Positions 9,988 to 19,979 of a stretch of 64,000 bases of DNA are shown in pieces; within the stretch, counting starts at the first letter, position 1, and each line of letters begins with the position of its first letter. The DNA lies in the NCBI GenBank assembly GCA_964371155.1, contig CAYJLI010000007.1, forward strand, positions 1 through 64,000, read 5' to 3'. The translations under genes and the position numbers were made by a program. Source of the DNA: CAYJEQ01 sp964371155. GTDB taxonomy: Bacteria; Bacillota; Clostridia; Oscillospirales; Ruminococcaceae. The notes below the pieces were generated by a model that was given only the letters and a program-made list of their open reading frames with translations, was not told the origin of the DNA and made no database searches.

Positions 9988-11916
9988 TTATTTTGATGTA
10001 CTCTTTTTAGCACGAGTTTTTTTAAGAATAACCCCACCAAGTGGTGGAAGTGTGATATTAACTGAATAATTATTTCCATGCATTGGAATTTTTTCAGCCT
10101 TTATCGCCTTAGGATTTATCTTTCCGCTTCCGCCGAAAGAAATTTCATCGCTGTTAAATATCTCCTTGTATTTACCGTCGGTGGGCACACCTATGCGATA
10201 GTCAAAATAACAATTTGGCTGAAAATTTAAAACAACTATTACCTCTTCATCCTTGCTCTTTCGCTTGTATATCAGAACTCCTTGAGAATTGTTATCCGCT
10301 TCTTGCCACTCAAATCCTTCATGGCTGTAATTAATCTCCCAAAGTGTTTTTTCCTTTAGGTATAGCTTATTGAGAGACTTAACACATTCATTATACTGAC
10401 GATGTTTATCATATTCAGTAAGTTGCCATTCTATGCCTTCATAATACCTCCACTCGATAAATTGCGCTATTTCATTTCCCATAAAATTAAGTTTTGCACC
10501 TGTATGAGTCATCTGATATAGATAGAGTAGGCGCATATTTGCAAACTGCCTCCAGTAATCCCCAGGCATTCTGTCAATAAGCGATTTCTTACCATGTACA
10601 ACTTCGTCATGTGAAAGAGAAAGTATGAAATTTTCATTATATGCATACATTGTCGAGAATGTCAGTAAATTGTGATGGTGGGGTCTGTAAGGGAAATCGA
10701 GTGAAAAGTACTCAAGCGTATCATTCATCCATCCCATATCCCATTTGTAATGAAATCCAAGTCCTCCTTCATGGGGTGGGTAAGTAACAAGCGGTAGTGC
10801 AGTACTTTCCTCAGCCATCGACATACTCCCAGGATATAAAAGTGCAAGCTTTTGATTTAGTTGCGATAGGAAAGAGAGCGCCTCAAGGTCTTTATTTCCA
10901 CCGAGGGGATTGTATTTGTGCTTGCTTTCATCCTCAATGCCATAATTTAGATATACCATACTGGTAACACCGTCTATGCGTATGCCATCAATGTGGAATA
11001 TATCAAACCAATACATTGCACTGCTAAAAAGAAAACTCCTCACTTCGCCTCTACCAAAATCGAATTTATAGGTACCCCATTCATGATGCTTATCATTTTC
11101 GTAGAGCATTTCACCATTAAAATTTGCAAGACCATGAGCGTCGGGGCAAAAATGCCCTGGAACCCAATCAAAAATCACGCCGATACCCTTAGAATGGCAA
11201 GAGTCTATAAAATACTTTAAATCGTCAGGTGTGCCATAACGGGAGGTGGGGGAGAAATACCCTGTGACCTGATATCCCCATGAGCCATCAAAAGGATGCT
11301 CCATCAGTGGCATAATTTCAATATGGGTATATCCCATTTCTAAAACATAGGGAAGAAGTGTATCCGCAAGCTCACGATATGTATAGAAATCTTTTGCATC
11401 TGTATGGACTGAGTGATTAATGAGCTTTTGCTTCCATGAGCCAAGGTGAACTTCGTATATATTGAGCGGTTTCTTAAAATGGTCAGTTTTAGCTCTTTTT
11501 TTCATCCACTTTTCATCGTGCCAGACATAATTTTCATTTGAAAATACCCTTGAAGCGGTAGCAGGACGTACTTCGGAATAATATGCATATGGGTCTGCCT
11601 TATAGAACAAATTTCCATTTTCAGCTTCGATAAGAAATTTATAATTAGCCCCTTCACATACGCCAGCTATAAAAATACTCCAAATACCGGAGGAAATGTG
11701 CTGCATATAATGCTCGTCACCCTGCCAATTATTGAAATCTCCTACCACTCTCACAGAGCGTACAAAAGGAGCCCACACGACAAAATTGACGCCATCAAGT
11801 CCGTCAAAATTAGCCATATGAGCTCCTAAAAAATCATAACAGCGAATATTTTGACCACTTAGAAAATCAGAAATAGATTGTTCGCTAAATCTGTGGGGAT
11901 ACATCATGGTATACAC
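9988..11916 (-). CDS. glgB: 1,4-alpha-glucan branching enzyme
   Basis: A 642-residue GH13 enzyme that forms alpha-1,6 branches. An N-terminal CBM48-like domain (about 25-120) precedes the catalytic barrel. Visible catalytic residues are nucleophile D315 in GIRID, the Glu pair 369-370 in MAEEST, and D437 in SHDEVVHG. The C-terminal all-beta domain ends in a lysine-rich tail. It is the first gene of the glycogen operon. The upstream non-coding region on the minus strand must hold the operon promoter. A GAGGTG ribosome site precedes ATG 11916. Confidence 0.97.
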   Translation of the reverse strand: MYTMMYPHRFSEQSISDFLSGQNIRCYDFLGAHMANFDGLDGVNFVVWAPFVRSVRVVGDFNNWQGDEHYMQHISSGIWSIFIAGVCEGANYKFLIEAENGNLFYKADPYAYYSEVRPATASRVFSNENYVWHDEKWMKKRAKTDHFKKPLNIYEVHLGSWKQKLINHSVHTDAKDFYTYRELADTLLPYVLEMGYTHIEIMPLMEHPFDGSWGYQVTGYFSPTSRYGTPDDLKYFIDSCHSKGIGVIFDWVPGHFCPDAHGLANFNGEMLYENDKHHEWGTYKFDFGRGEVRSFLFSSAMYWFDIFHIDGIRIDGVTSMVYLNYGIEDESKHKYNPLGGNKDLEALSFLSQLNQKLALLYPGSMSMAEESTALPLVTYPPHEGGLGFHYKWDMGWMNDTLEYFSLDFPYRPHHHNLLTFSTMYAYNENFILSLSHDEVVHGKKSLIDRMPGDYWRQFANMRLLYLYQMTHTGAKLNFMGNEIAQFIEWRYYEGIEWQLTEYDKHRQYNECVKSLNKLYLKEKTLWEINYSHEGFEWQEADNNSQGVLIYKRKSKDEEVIVVLNFQPNCYFDYRIGVPTDGKYKEIFNSDEISFGGSGKINPKAIKAEKIPMHGNNYSVNITLPPLGGVILKKTRAKKSTSK

Positions 11917-12286
11917 CTCACTTAATAGTATGATTATTTACACTTCTAATATATATTATAAAACACGAGAATCACACAACATATATACTTTATGTATAAT
12001 GTGTGTAAAGTAGAACAGCAACCTTGAAATTACATAAAGTAACCATTTAGTTGATATCAAAAAACACTTACTGGTATTTAATAACATTTTACCAAATTAA
12101 AGTAAAAAACACAAGTGATTTAGCTAAAATCAGCAGCTATATGTATATGCCAAACATTTAATAGTAAAATTTGTAAATAGTCACAATCAATTTTGCTTTT
12201 TGTGAGAAAATAATCAAATCTGCATCACATATCAAATTATGTCATACAGATTTTTTAAGTTTTTTTATAAGAATTGAGATATTGTA
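11917..12286. promoter_or_regulatory. Intergenic region upstream of the glycogen operon
   Basis: A 370-bp AT-rich stretch with no gene. Read on the minus strand it holds TATAAT-like hexamers (for example near 11955-11962) and a loose inverted repeat of ACACA/TGTGT arms around 11970-12005 that could be an operator. No -35/-10 pair with ideal spacing stood out, so the exact start site is not assigned. The glycogen promoter is inferred from position only. Confidence 0.35.
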
Positions 12287-12522
12287 ATTCCCTCCTGTTG
12301 TCGTCAGGAGGGAATACGGATTGCAGAGGGAGTCTGCAATCCGGCAGATTTATGAGAAAAGATGAAAGACAAGGAGCCAAACTTTAAAATAAGCGAATAA
12401 TACAGTGGTATATGAGCAAAATTTGAAAGTTTAAAGCGACACAGTAAGCAAAATTCAAAGAATTTTGAGGTTTCACTTTTCTCATATATCTAAATTCCCT
12501 CCTGCTGTCGTCAGGAGGGAAT
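12287..12522. repeat. Palindrome-bounded 236-bp element (possible MITE-like repeat)
   Basis: Both ends carry the same perfect 11-bp stem-loop, attccctcctg / caggagggaat, with 7-nt loops (12287-12315 and 12494-12522). A second 10-bp hairpin, cggattgcag / ctgcaatccg, lies at 12317-12343. Inside, tatgagaaaag (from 12351) is inverted near 12473-12487. TTGTA occurs directly before the left end (12282-12286) and two bases past the right end (12525-12529), possibly the remains of a target duplication. No reading frame is credible. It lies at the 3' end of the Ca-ATPase gene and could also act as its terminator. Confidence 0.6.
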
Positions 12523-12576
12523 AGTTGTAGTATTAATAAATAATGCTATTAAATAAAATACGAAAATGACATTTGA

Positions 12577-15207
12577 TTATACGCTTGCTTTTTTACCTAA
12601 AACTAATTTGATTATCTCAACGATGATAAGCGGTGAGAAAGCAAGAAGTGCAACCAATCCCCAATGCATTCCTGAGAGAGGTACAATTTCAAATATTTCT
12701 GCTAAGAACGGTACAAAGTATATAAGCATAACAATTACAAATGAGCCAATAAAGGCTTTATTCATTGATGAATTTGAAAAAACGCCGATTTTAAATACTG
12801 AATGAGTACTGCGGCAGTTATATGCATTTGTCAGCTGGGATAGCGCTAAAACTAAAAATGCCATAGTCATGCCAACTTCTCTTGAAGCAGGGAAGAGGGG
12901 AGAAAGCTCAACAAAACTACCTATATAATAACCTGTAAGTGTAATAATCCCCACCATAAATCCATATAAGCCGATTATAAAACCAAGTCCATTTGCAAAT
13001 ATTCCTTGATTTTTTGGAATGGGTAATTTTTTCATAATATCATCATCGACTCTTTCCATTCCAAGTGCAAGTGCAGGGAGAGCATCGGTAATTACATTTA
13101 CAAGTAGTAGATGTATTGCAAGCAAAGGAGAGCCCCAACCAAAAATCATGGCAAAAAATACTGTTACAACTTCGCCAAGATTTGAACCGAGTAAAAACTG
13201 TATTGTCTTAGTGATATTTGAAAAAATTCCTCTGCCCGAGCGCACAGCTTCAACTATTGTGGAGAAATTATCATCGGTGAGCACCATGTCTGCTGCTCCT
13301 TTTGCCACATCGGTGCCAGTAATACCCATTGCACAGCCGATATCCGCAGCTTTAAGTGCTGGGGCATCATTTACGCCATCACCCGTCATTGCAACAACTG
13401 CACCATGCTTTTGCCATGCTTTTACAATGCGGATTTTATCTTCGGGAGATACCCTTGCATACACCCTGTAATCTTCAATGTTCTTAATTAATTCTTCTTC
13501 ACTCATAAGGCTGAGCTCGTGTCCTGTGATTGCTTTATCATTTTCAGAAAGTATGCCAATTTCCTTTGCGATAGCGGTCGCAGTCATAATATGGTCACCC
13601 GTTATCATAACGGTTTTAATACCCGCTTCTTTACAAACTGCTACTGCTTGCTTAGACTCCTCACGAGGTGGGTCAATCATCCCGATTAAGCCTAAAAATG
13701 TAAGCCCATTCTCGAGATTTTCGGAAGTTGTTTCACTCGGGCATTCTGAAATCTCTTTGTAAGCAACAGCAAGTACCCTCATAGCTTTTTCAGCCATGGT
13801 ATTATTCACTCTATCGGCTGCTGCAACATCCGCACCTACACAACGCTTTAAAAGGACATCATATCCACCCTTAACCGCAACAATAATCTTTCCATCCATC
13901 CTATGCACTGTGCTCATAAGCTTTCTGTCTGAGTCGAATGGGATTTCGGCAATTCTTTCATACTCGCCATCAAGTGCAGACTTTTCCATTCCAATTTCTA
14001 AAGCGGCGGCAACTATTGCAGTTTCGGTGGGATCTCCTATATGATGAATTTCTTCACCTTCTTTTACAAGCTGGCCATCATTGCAGAGTGTACCAAAACG
14101 AATTACATCACTTGAAGTTTTAGGCATTTCGTTATTTATTGGAGCAATTTCCTCGCCAACCGACCACACTGATTGAACAGTCATTCTATTCTGAGTGAGG
14201 GTGCCAGTTTTATCCGAGCATATCACAGAGGCACTGCCAAGTGTTTCAACAGCGGGAAGCCGTCTGATAATCGCATTCTTTTTAACCATATTCTGTACAC
14301 CAATGGCAAGCACTACTGTAACCACAGCGGTTAAACCCTCGGGTATTGAAGCGACTGCGAGGGATACTGAGGTCATGAACATCTCCATTGCAGGTATATT
14401 TTGAAGCATACCGACTGCAAATATAACAGTACATATCAGTACCGCTAAGATGCCTAAATATTTACCGAGCTGATTTAGTTTTTGTTGCAGTGGGGTAGTT
14501 TCGCCGAGCTCATTGTCAAGAAGCTCCGCTATTTTACCCATTTCGGTTTTCATACCGGTGGAAGTTATTATAATTTTTGCACGACCATAGGTTACACTAC
14601 AGCCTGAATACACCATATTAAGTCTGTCGCCTATGCCTGCATTTTCACTTACTATCGCATCCGCATCTTTTTCCACGGGGACACTCTCTCCAGTTAGAGC
14701 GGACTCTTCGCATTTCAAGCTTGCTGATTCTATTATACGACCATCCGCAGGAATGAAATCGCCTGCTTCAAGCAGTACAATGTCACCGACTACGATTTTA
14801 GAAGAAGGTATCTCGGACACGATATTATCTCTAATCACCTTAGCAGTGGGAGCACTCATATCCTTTAGCGCATCGAGTGCCTTTTCCGCCTTGCTCTCCT
14901 GTTGCACACCTAAAATTGCATTTAGTATAACAATGGCAAGGATGATTATCGAGTCTATAAATTCGCCCTCTGGCTCGGTAAGAGCAACTAAAAATGATAT
15001 TGCTGCCGCCAAAAGCAAAATTATTACCATATAATCTTTTAGCTGGTCAAAGAATTTCTGAATTATCGAGCGTGGCTTCTTACCTTGTAGTATATTTTCA
15101 CCATTAGCTAAGAGCAATTCCTCAGCCTTTGAAGCTGTGTGACCGCTTTCTTCAGTGACATTATACTTTGAAAGCAATTCTCCTATTGAAATAATAAAAT
15201 CAGGCAT
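12577..15207 (-). CDS. Calcium-translocating P-type ATPase (P2-type)
   Basis: An 876-residue membrane pump that moves cations, most likely Ca2+, out of the cell with ATP. Visible P-type motifs are TGES (172-175), PEGL in M4 (289-292), the phosphorylated DKTGT (D332), TGDH (536-539) and TGDGVND (608-614). A cation-ATPase N-domain is present at the start and at least eight hydrophobic segments are seen. NVITDALPALALG in a C-terminal helix matches the Ca2+ site of SERCA/PMCA-like bacterial pumps. The gene is monocistronic. Substrate is inferred from family. Mn2+ or other divalent cations are possible. Confidence 0.93.
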   Translation of the reverse strand: MPDFIISIGELLSKYNVTEESGHTASKAEELLLANGENILQGKKPRSIIQKFFDQLKDYMVIILLLAAAISFLVALTEPEGEFIDSIIILAIVILNAILGVQQESKAEKALDALKDMSAPTAKVIRDNIVSEIPSSKIVVGDIVLLEAGDFIPADGRIIESASLKCEESALTGESVPVEKDADAIVSENAGIGDRLNMVYSGCSVTYGRAKIIITSTGMKTEMGKIAELLDNELGETTPLQQKLNQLGKYLGILAVLICTVIFAVGMLQNIPAMEMFMTSVSLAVASIPEGLTAVVTVVLAIGVQNMVKKNAIIRRLPAVETLGSASVICSDKTGTLTQNRMTVQSVWSVGEEIAPINNEMPKTSSDVIRFGTLCNDGQLVKEGEEIHHIGDPTETAIVAAALEIGMEKSALDGEYERIAEIPFDSDRKLMSTVHRMDGKIIVAVKGGYDVLLKRCVGADVAAADRVNNTMAEKAMRVLAVAYKEISECPSETTSENLENGLTFLGLIGMIDPPREESKQAVAVCKEAGIKTVMITGDHIMTATAIAKEIGILSENDKAITGHELSLMSEEELIKNIEDYRVYARVSPEDKIRIVKAWQKHGAVVAMTGDGVNDAPALKAADIGCAMGITGTDVAKGAADMVLTDDNFSTIVEAVRSGRGIFSNITKTIQFLLGSNLGEVVTVFFAMIFGWGSPLLAIHLLLVNVITDALPALALGMERVDDDIMKKLPIPKNQGIFANGLGFIIGLYGFMVGIITLTGYYIGSFVELSPLFPASREVGMTMAFLVLALSQLTNAYNCRSTHSVFKIGVFSNSSMNKAFIGSFVIVMLIYFVPFLAEIFEIVPLSGMHWGLVALLAFSPLIIVEIIKLVLGKKASV

Positions 15208-15504
15208 AATAAACTCCTTTTAAGTTTTATGGCAGTGATAAGTTAAGATGAATTAAATATCATAAGTAGTTAAGGGTAGCATATATAATCTCCATATAAT
15301 TTTTACAGTATGTGTTAGAATTACTGGTGCACCCAAAGGTGTGCTACTTAAATTTCTTTTAAAAGTAGTATTTCATATTAAATTAACAAAAGCCAATTAT
15401 AATCATTCTAAAGTGAAATTTTCCATTAAAGATATTATATACTAAAAAGATTAATTTTCAACCAAAAAATGCAATTATTGTAAAAAAGACGATGAAAATG
15501 ATTA
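15208..15504. other. Non-coding spacer
   Basis: About 300 bp of AT-rich DNA upstream of the Ca-ATPase gene and downstream of the c-di-GMP gene. It must contain the ATPase promoter, but I see no well-matched hexamer pair. No gene or clear RNA structure is seen. Confidence 0.4.
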
Positions 15505-15544
15505 ACTAAAAAAACCTTTCCCACCGCCAAAGACGATGGGAAAG
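15505..15544 (-). terminator. Intrinsic terminator of the Cache-EAL gene
   Basis: On the minus strand CTTTCCCA / TGGGAAAG form an 8-bp stem with a 13-nt loop (15516-15544), followed by a run of eight T after one G. It lies 40 bp after the stop codon at 15584. Confidence 0.85.
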
Positions 15545-15583
15545 ATAAAATTAGTTAAATCTTTGAAAATGAAATCATCTGAA

Positions 15584-18500
15584 TTAAGATTCGGTATATA
15601 TAGCATAACTGCTATTATTTGACGCCTTAGTATCGGAAAGAGCAAGTACTGCTTTTTCGTAGAGAGCATCAAAGCCATCTCCACTTTCTGGATAGAGTGC
15701 AATGCCGACAGTCGCTTTAATATCTATACTCACATTATCTTTTTGATATGTTTTACTGAGCGAATCGCAAAGCTCTAAAGCTTTTTTCTCAACAAAATCA
15801 AGCGTTTTATAGTTGCCAATAAATATATAGAATCGGTCAATGTCTATTCTACCAATAATATCGGAGCTTCTAAACATTGCCCTTAAAATGTCGCCCACAT
15901 CCTTCAAACAATCCCTTGCAAAATCATTATCAAATGTGCCAATAAGCTTTTCCCAATTACTTAGCTCAACAACATAAAATGCGCCTGTGTTGTTTTCTGG
16001 GGTGGAAATTCTTAGATAGTTGTGAATATATCTGTCCGTTGCATGCTTATCATAAATGTTCGTTGATGGGTAGGATTCAGATTTAATCTTTAAAATATCT
16101 ATCTCAAGTTTATGAGCCTGTGCTTCAGAGAGCTTACCCACTGTGCGGTATCCGTTTTTACTATCGTTAAAAATTGTTTGGCAGCTAAATATATACCAAG
16201 CAAGCTCACCCGTGCTTAAAGTAATACAAAATTCTCCATCGAGTACTGCCGAAGAAGGAGCGGAAGCATAGCTCTTTTGTATTAGATTTATGAAAGCAGG
16301 GAAGAGGGTTTGCCCTATTTCTGAATCTGTAAATTTTTCAATAGTATAAGGAATATTCAATTTCTCCGCAAAATCTCTCGAAAACCTTATTGTGCCACTA
16401 TCTACATCATAGTCGAAAAAGACACTGTTTGTAAGTGAGGCAATTATAGAATTAAAACTGCGTTCTTTTTGAAGATTATCATTCATTTCAACATATGAAT
16501 TTATATCAACAATTGAAAAATACAGTCTGGGTTGTCCCATCTCGCTTATTGCCATACCACCACTGAGCTGTACCGTAATATAACCATTTTGCTTAGTGGC
16601 AACTCTACAAACATGTTCAACCTTTGCACCGGGATTTTTTTGTATTTTATCAGCAAAATACTTTGTAATAATTTCCCTGTCATCGGGATGTATTAAATTT
16701 GTGCTTGTGTTATTATAAATGTCTCGAATCTCTTCACGACTGTATCCTAAAATATCAAAATATCGATCATTTGCTTCTTCTATTGTGAAATTTTCGTTGG
16801 CATGTACAATAACAATTCCGCACGGCACAAAAGTGTTGGCATACTTAGCATCATTGATGCTGCCAATTAAAGGCATGGTATCAGTGCTAACTTGCTTTAA
16901 TAGCATATCTCTGTATTTGTTTTCAAATTCTGTTATTGGCATAGGTTTAGCATGCACATACCCCTGTACAGCATCACAATTCATACTCCTAAGCATCTCA
17001 ACCTGTTCAGGAGATTCAATGCCTTCTGCCACAACATACATACCAAGATTATGGGACATCTTTACGATACTATCAATAAGCATATCGTCACGCCTTGCAT
17101 TTTTTCCGCCAACGAAAAAGCTTCTATCCATTTTCAGCGTATCAACATGCAGATTTTTAAGCATAGCAAGGGAGGAATATCCAGCCCCGAAATCATCTAT
17201 GGAAATCTTAAATCCGCTATTGTGCAGCTCGGTAAAGAGTTGCTCAATTTCGTAATCACCCTCAATGGTGGCTGACTCGGTAAGCTCAATTTCTATATAC
17301 TCATGTGGCACAAGATATTTATCTGCAATAGCAATAATACCATCTAAGAAAAAGGGATTATGCAGATTAAGTCTTGAGCAATTCACGGATATTGTAAGTG
17401 CACCAAATCCACTGTCAATCCAGTGTCTCAATGTTTTGCATACACTTTCAAGAATGTATCTGTCAAGCTCTACTATAAAACCATTTGTTTCAAATAAAGG
17501 TATAAAATCACTTGGGAAGACCATGGAACCATCTGGTTTTATCCAGCGCACAAGCGCTTCTGCACCTACTAATTTATCATCCGAAGTGCTAAATTTAGGC
17601 TGTAGAAAAACTTTAAACTCCTCATTTAAAAGTGCAGTTTTTTGATTATTGGTAATTTGAGCTTCTATTCGAAGATTTTCTTCAAATGTATCATCATAAT
17701 CACAAAATGATTCGCCTTTGCTCGATTTAACTCTTGCAAGAGCAAGATGAACACGGCTGAAAATCTCATCCACATTTGTTTCACCCTGTGCGATATTGTA
17801 TCTGGCTACTTTAAATGTACCGGCATAATCTGTTAGCTCAGGTATTACTAAGTCATAAAAATTATGAATACTCATGCCCAAACTGTCCACATCATCAAGG
17901 AAAGGCCTTTGCGCAAACATGGCAAATTTATCATCACCAACTCTGGCGGCAATGAGTGTGGGTTCATGAAGACTTTCGGCAAATAGCTTAACGGATTTTA
18001 AAACACGGTCACCTGTCTCATATCCAAACATCTGATTAATCGCTTTAAAATTATCAATATCAAATATAAGCATGGAATAAGAATTCATTTTATTTTTTTC
18101 TAAAACAGAAGCTACATCGAATTTAAATTTTGTAACATTGGGAAGCTGTGTAAGTGGGTCAAAATACGCCGCTTTAACTAATTGTTTTCTCGATTGGTGC
18201 TGTTTGTACGAAACATAAATTACAAGAAAAATCACGAGCCAATACACTGCATCGCTAATTATTTCAAATTGTTTGGAAGCAATCATAAGCCCATTGCTGA
18301 GCGATTCAACTTGGGCATTCATCGCAAGAGTCCATTTAGTCATAGCTATTGGATAATAAACCATCACTTTGTCTATACCAAAATGATCATAATGAAAACC
18401 ACCGCTAATACTACTACTTATGTCACTCGCCGCTTCTGCCACATTTTCGGCTCCCATTGTATTTATATCATCTTCGGATATTGTATCTATGCCAACATGA

Positions 18501-19114
18501 TCTTCACTTGTTGAAATCAATAGATTTAAATTGTTGTCAACTACGAATATATCGCAGGCATTGCGAAGATCCTTATCGATTGATTCAACGAAATTTTCTA
18601 TTGAGGTTTGGGCAAACAAGACAGCCACAACCTCACCATTTTTAATAATGGGAGTTGAAATATCAAATAAAATTGCACTGTTATCGGATGATAGTGTAGG
18701 TTCGCTAACAAAATAATCATTTTCAAGTGCATTAACGAATGTGTCGTTAGCAGAAAAGTCAGCAGTAGAATTATTAGAAGAAATACCTCTACCATCTAAA
18801 TTAATATAATATACTACATCAAATTCATCTGTTTGTGACTGATAATCTAAAAATTCTGCAATATTATTTTCGTCAATATCATATCTAACAATATATTCTG
18901 CGAGTAGTGAAAGAGAGCTATAAGCTTGCTCTAATTTATTTTCAAATTGGATTTCTGATTGCAATCCTATTTGCTGCATTTCATCAATGGTTGAGCTAAT
19001 GATAGCATCATCAGTAACACTTTTTCCCCAATTTATCAGTGTTCCCATAAATGTTATGGATACTATTACAACAATAGTTGAAAGCATTTTTGAAGTCATA
19101 CTTTGAGATTTCAT
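15584..19114 (-). CDS. Membrane c-di-GMP phosphodiesterase: Cache, degenerate GGDEF, EAL, PAS repeats, degenerate GGDEF
   Basis: A 1176-residue signalling protein. A transmembrane helix (10-28) and a second (288-304) flank an extracytoplasmic dCache-type sensor. A GGDEF-fold domain follows whose motif reads GDDKF (393-397), so cyclase activity is unlikely. The EAL domain looks intact: E519 in EALVRW, ELTES (610-614), DDFGAGYS (640-647), K661, E698 in EGIE, Q717. A PAS domain (about 765-870, ANENF to SIVD) and a second PAS-like region (880-1000) lead to a C-terminal GGDEF fold with GRIDIDRF (1088-1095), again lacking the catalytic motif. Inferred role: c-di-GMP hydrolysis controlled by external and internal signals. 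It is monocistronic with its own terminator. Confidence 0.9.
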   Translation of the reverse strand: MKSQSMTSKMLSTIVVIVSITFMGTLINWGKSVTDDAIISSTIDEMQQIGLQSEIQFENKLEQAYSSLSLLAEYIVRYDIDENNIAEFLDYQSQTDEFDVVYYINLDGRGISSNNSTADFSANDTFVNALENDYFVSEPTLSSDNSAILFDISTPIIKNGEVVAVLFAQTSIENFVESIDKDLRNACDIFVVDNNLNLLISTSEDHVGIDTISEDDINTMGAENVAEAASDISSSISGGFHYDHFGIDKVMVYYPIAMTKWTLAMNAQVESLSNGLMIASKQFEIISDAVYWLVIFLVIYVSYKQHQSRKQLVKAAYFDPLTQLPNVTKFKFDVASVLEKNKMNSYSMLIFDIDNFKAINQMFGYETGDRVLKSVKLFAESLHEPTLIAARVGDDKFAMFAQRPFLDDVDSLGMSIHNFYDLVIPELTDYAGTFKVARYNIAQGETNVDEIFSRVHLALARVKSSKGESFCDYDDTFEENLRIEAQITNNQKTALLNEEFKVFLQPKFSTSDDKLVGAEALVRWIKPDGSMVFPSDFIPLFETNGFIVELDRYILESVCKTLRHWIDSGFGALTISVNCSRLNLHNPFFLDGIIAIADKYLVPHEYIEIELTESATIEGDYEIEQLFTELHNSGFKISIDDFGAGYSSLAMLKNLHVDTLKMDRSFFVGGKNARRDDMLIDSIVKMSHNLGMYVVAEGIESPEQVEMLRSMNCDAVQGYVHAKPMPITEFENKYRDMLLKQVSTDTMPLIGSINDAKYANTFVPCGIVIVHANENFTIEEANDRYFDILGYSREEIRDIYNNTSTNLIHPDDREIITKYFADKIQKNPGAKVEHVCRVATKQNGYITVQLSGGMAISEMGQPRLYFSIVDINSYVEMNDNLQKERSFNSIIASLTNSVFFDYDVDSGTIRFSRDFAEKLNIPYTIEKFTDSEIGQTLFPAFINLIQKSYASAPSSAVLDGEFCITLSTGELAWYIFSCQTIFNDSKNGYRTVGKLSEAQAHKLEIDILKIKSESYPSTNIYDKHATDRYIHNYLRISTPENNTGAFYVVELSNWEKLIGTFDNDFARDCLKDVGDILRAMFRSSDIIGRIDIDRFYIFIGNYKTLDFVEKKALELCDSLSKTYQKDNVSIDIKATVGIALYPESGDGFDALYEKAVLALSDTKASNNSSYAIYTES

Positions 19115-19556
19115 TCATCCACCTCCTAATCGAGTAGATTTCCAATAAAAATATAGAAATTATAATGATTAAAAATTATAAGTGAAAACTATACTATATA
19201 ATTAATATAATTATACAATATTTTTTAATTAAATTCAACAAATTACTTTTAATTATATACTTGCTAAAAAAGAGTTAATAAAACTTAAATTATTATAAAA
19301 AAAGAACAAATTTAGTAACAAAATCTTATCATAGAATAATATTTGTGTCAACTATATGCAAACTAATCAACCAATAGAAATCTAATTAAAGTTATACTAT
19401 TTTTAAGTAAAAGAAAGAATGTATTTAGATTTATATTACAACATGTAACATTTAGTGTTATGTATTTTACTTGGGGGCAATCAATGTCAATAACTTAAAG
19501 TAATTCCACTCTCCGTAGCCGAGAGGATTATACAAAAATTCTTACTACTGAAATTG
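19115..19556. other. Non-coding region between divergent genes
   Basis: A very AT-rich stretch between the minus-strand c-di-GMP gene and the plus-strand XRE gene. The small inverted repeat ctct/agag at 19510-19526 is the only structure seen. No gene is supported. Confidence 0.4.
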
Positions 19557-19585
19557 TTGACACTACTAAGCTAATACTAATACTA
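19557..19585 (+). promoter_or_regulatory. Candidate sigma-A promoter of the XRE regulator
   Basis: A perfect TTGACA (19557-19562), a 17-bp spacer and ATACTA at 19580-19585. The spacer and -10 contain the repeated unit ctaatacta, which could serve as an operator for the repressor-like product. The -10 match is imperfect. Confidence 0.5.
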
Positions 19586-19605
19586 AAAGTATGAGGGGTG
19601 TGTTT

Positions 19606-19887
19606 ATGGTCGATTTAGGTGAGAAAGTGAGATTTCTGAGGAAAAAAAGTAATTTAACTCAGTCACAGCTTGCTGAGATTATTGGTGTGACGAAGAGTAT
19701 GGTATCGTCATATGAAACATCTATTCGTTTGCCAAGTTATGATGTTTTAATAAAACTGGCATATACATTTAAAGTCACGACTGATTATTTGTTGGGAATT
19801 GATAAAAGAGATACTATTGATATGCTTGGACTATCTGAAAAGCAAAAACAAGCACTATACAATTTGATCGAAGTATTTATGGAATAA
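19606..19887 (+). CDS. XRE-family helix-turn-helix transcriptional regulator
   Basis: A 93-residue DNA-binding protein. I place the start at ATG 19606, because GAGGGGTG six bases upstream is a good ribosome site and the in-frame ATG at 19591 overlaps that site. The HTH_3 domain spans about residues 5-60: KKSNLTQSQLAEIIGV for the first helices, then TKSMVSSYETSIRLPS for the recognition helix and turn. The C-terminal 30 residues (GLSEKQKQALYNLIEVF) probably dimerise. Such small proteins usually repress their own or a neighbouring gene. No partner gene is adjacent, so the target is unknown. Confidence 0.88.
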   Translation: MVDLGEKVRFLRKKSNLTQSQLAEIIGVTKSMVSSYETSIRLPSYDVLIKLAYTFKVTTDYLLGIDKRDTIDMLGLSEKQKQALYNLIEVFME

Positions 19888-19938
19888 AAGAATACCAAAT
19901 AAATGCTTTACTTATTTTAAAAAATATGTATTTAAAAA

Positions 19939-19966
19939 TTCCTCACAGTAATGTGAAGGATTTTTG
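19939..19966 (+). terminator. Probable terminator of the XRE gene
   Basis: TCCT-CACA pairs with TGTG-A-AGGA (one bulge) around a GTAA loop, then TTTTT (19961-19965). It is 50 bp after the stop codon. Confidence 0.65.
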
Positions 19967-19979
19967 ATACATCCACGAA

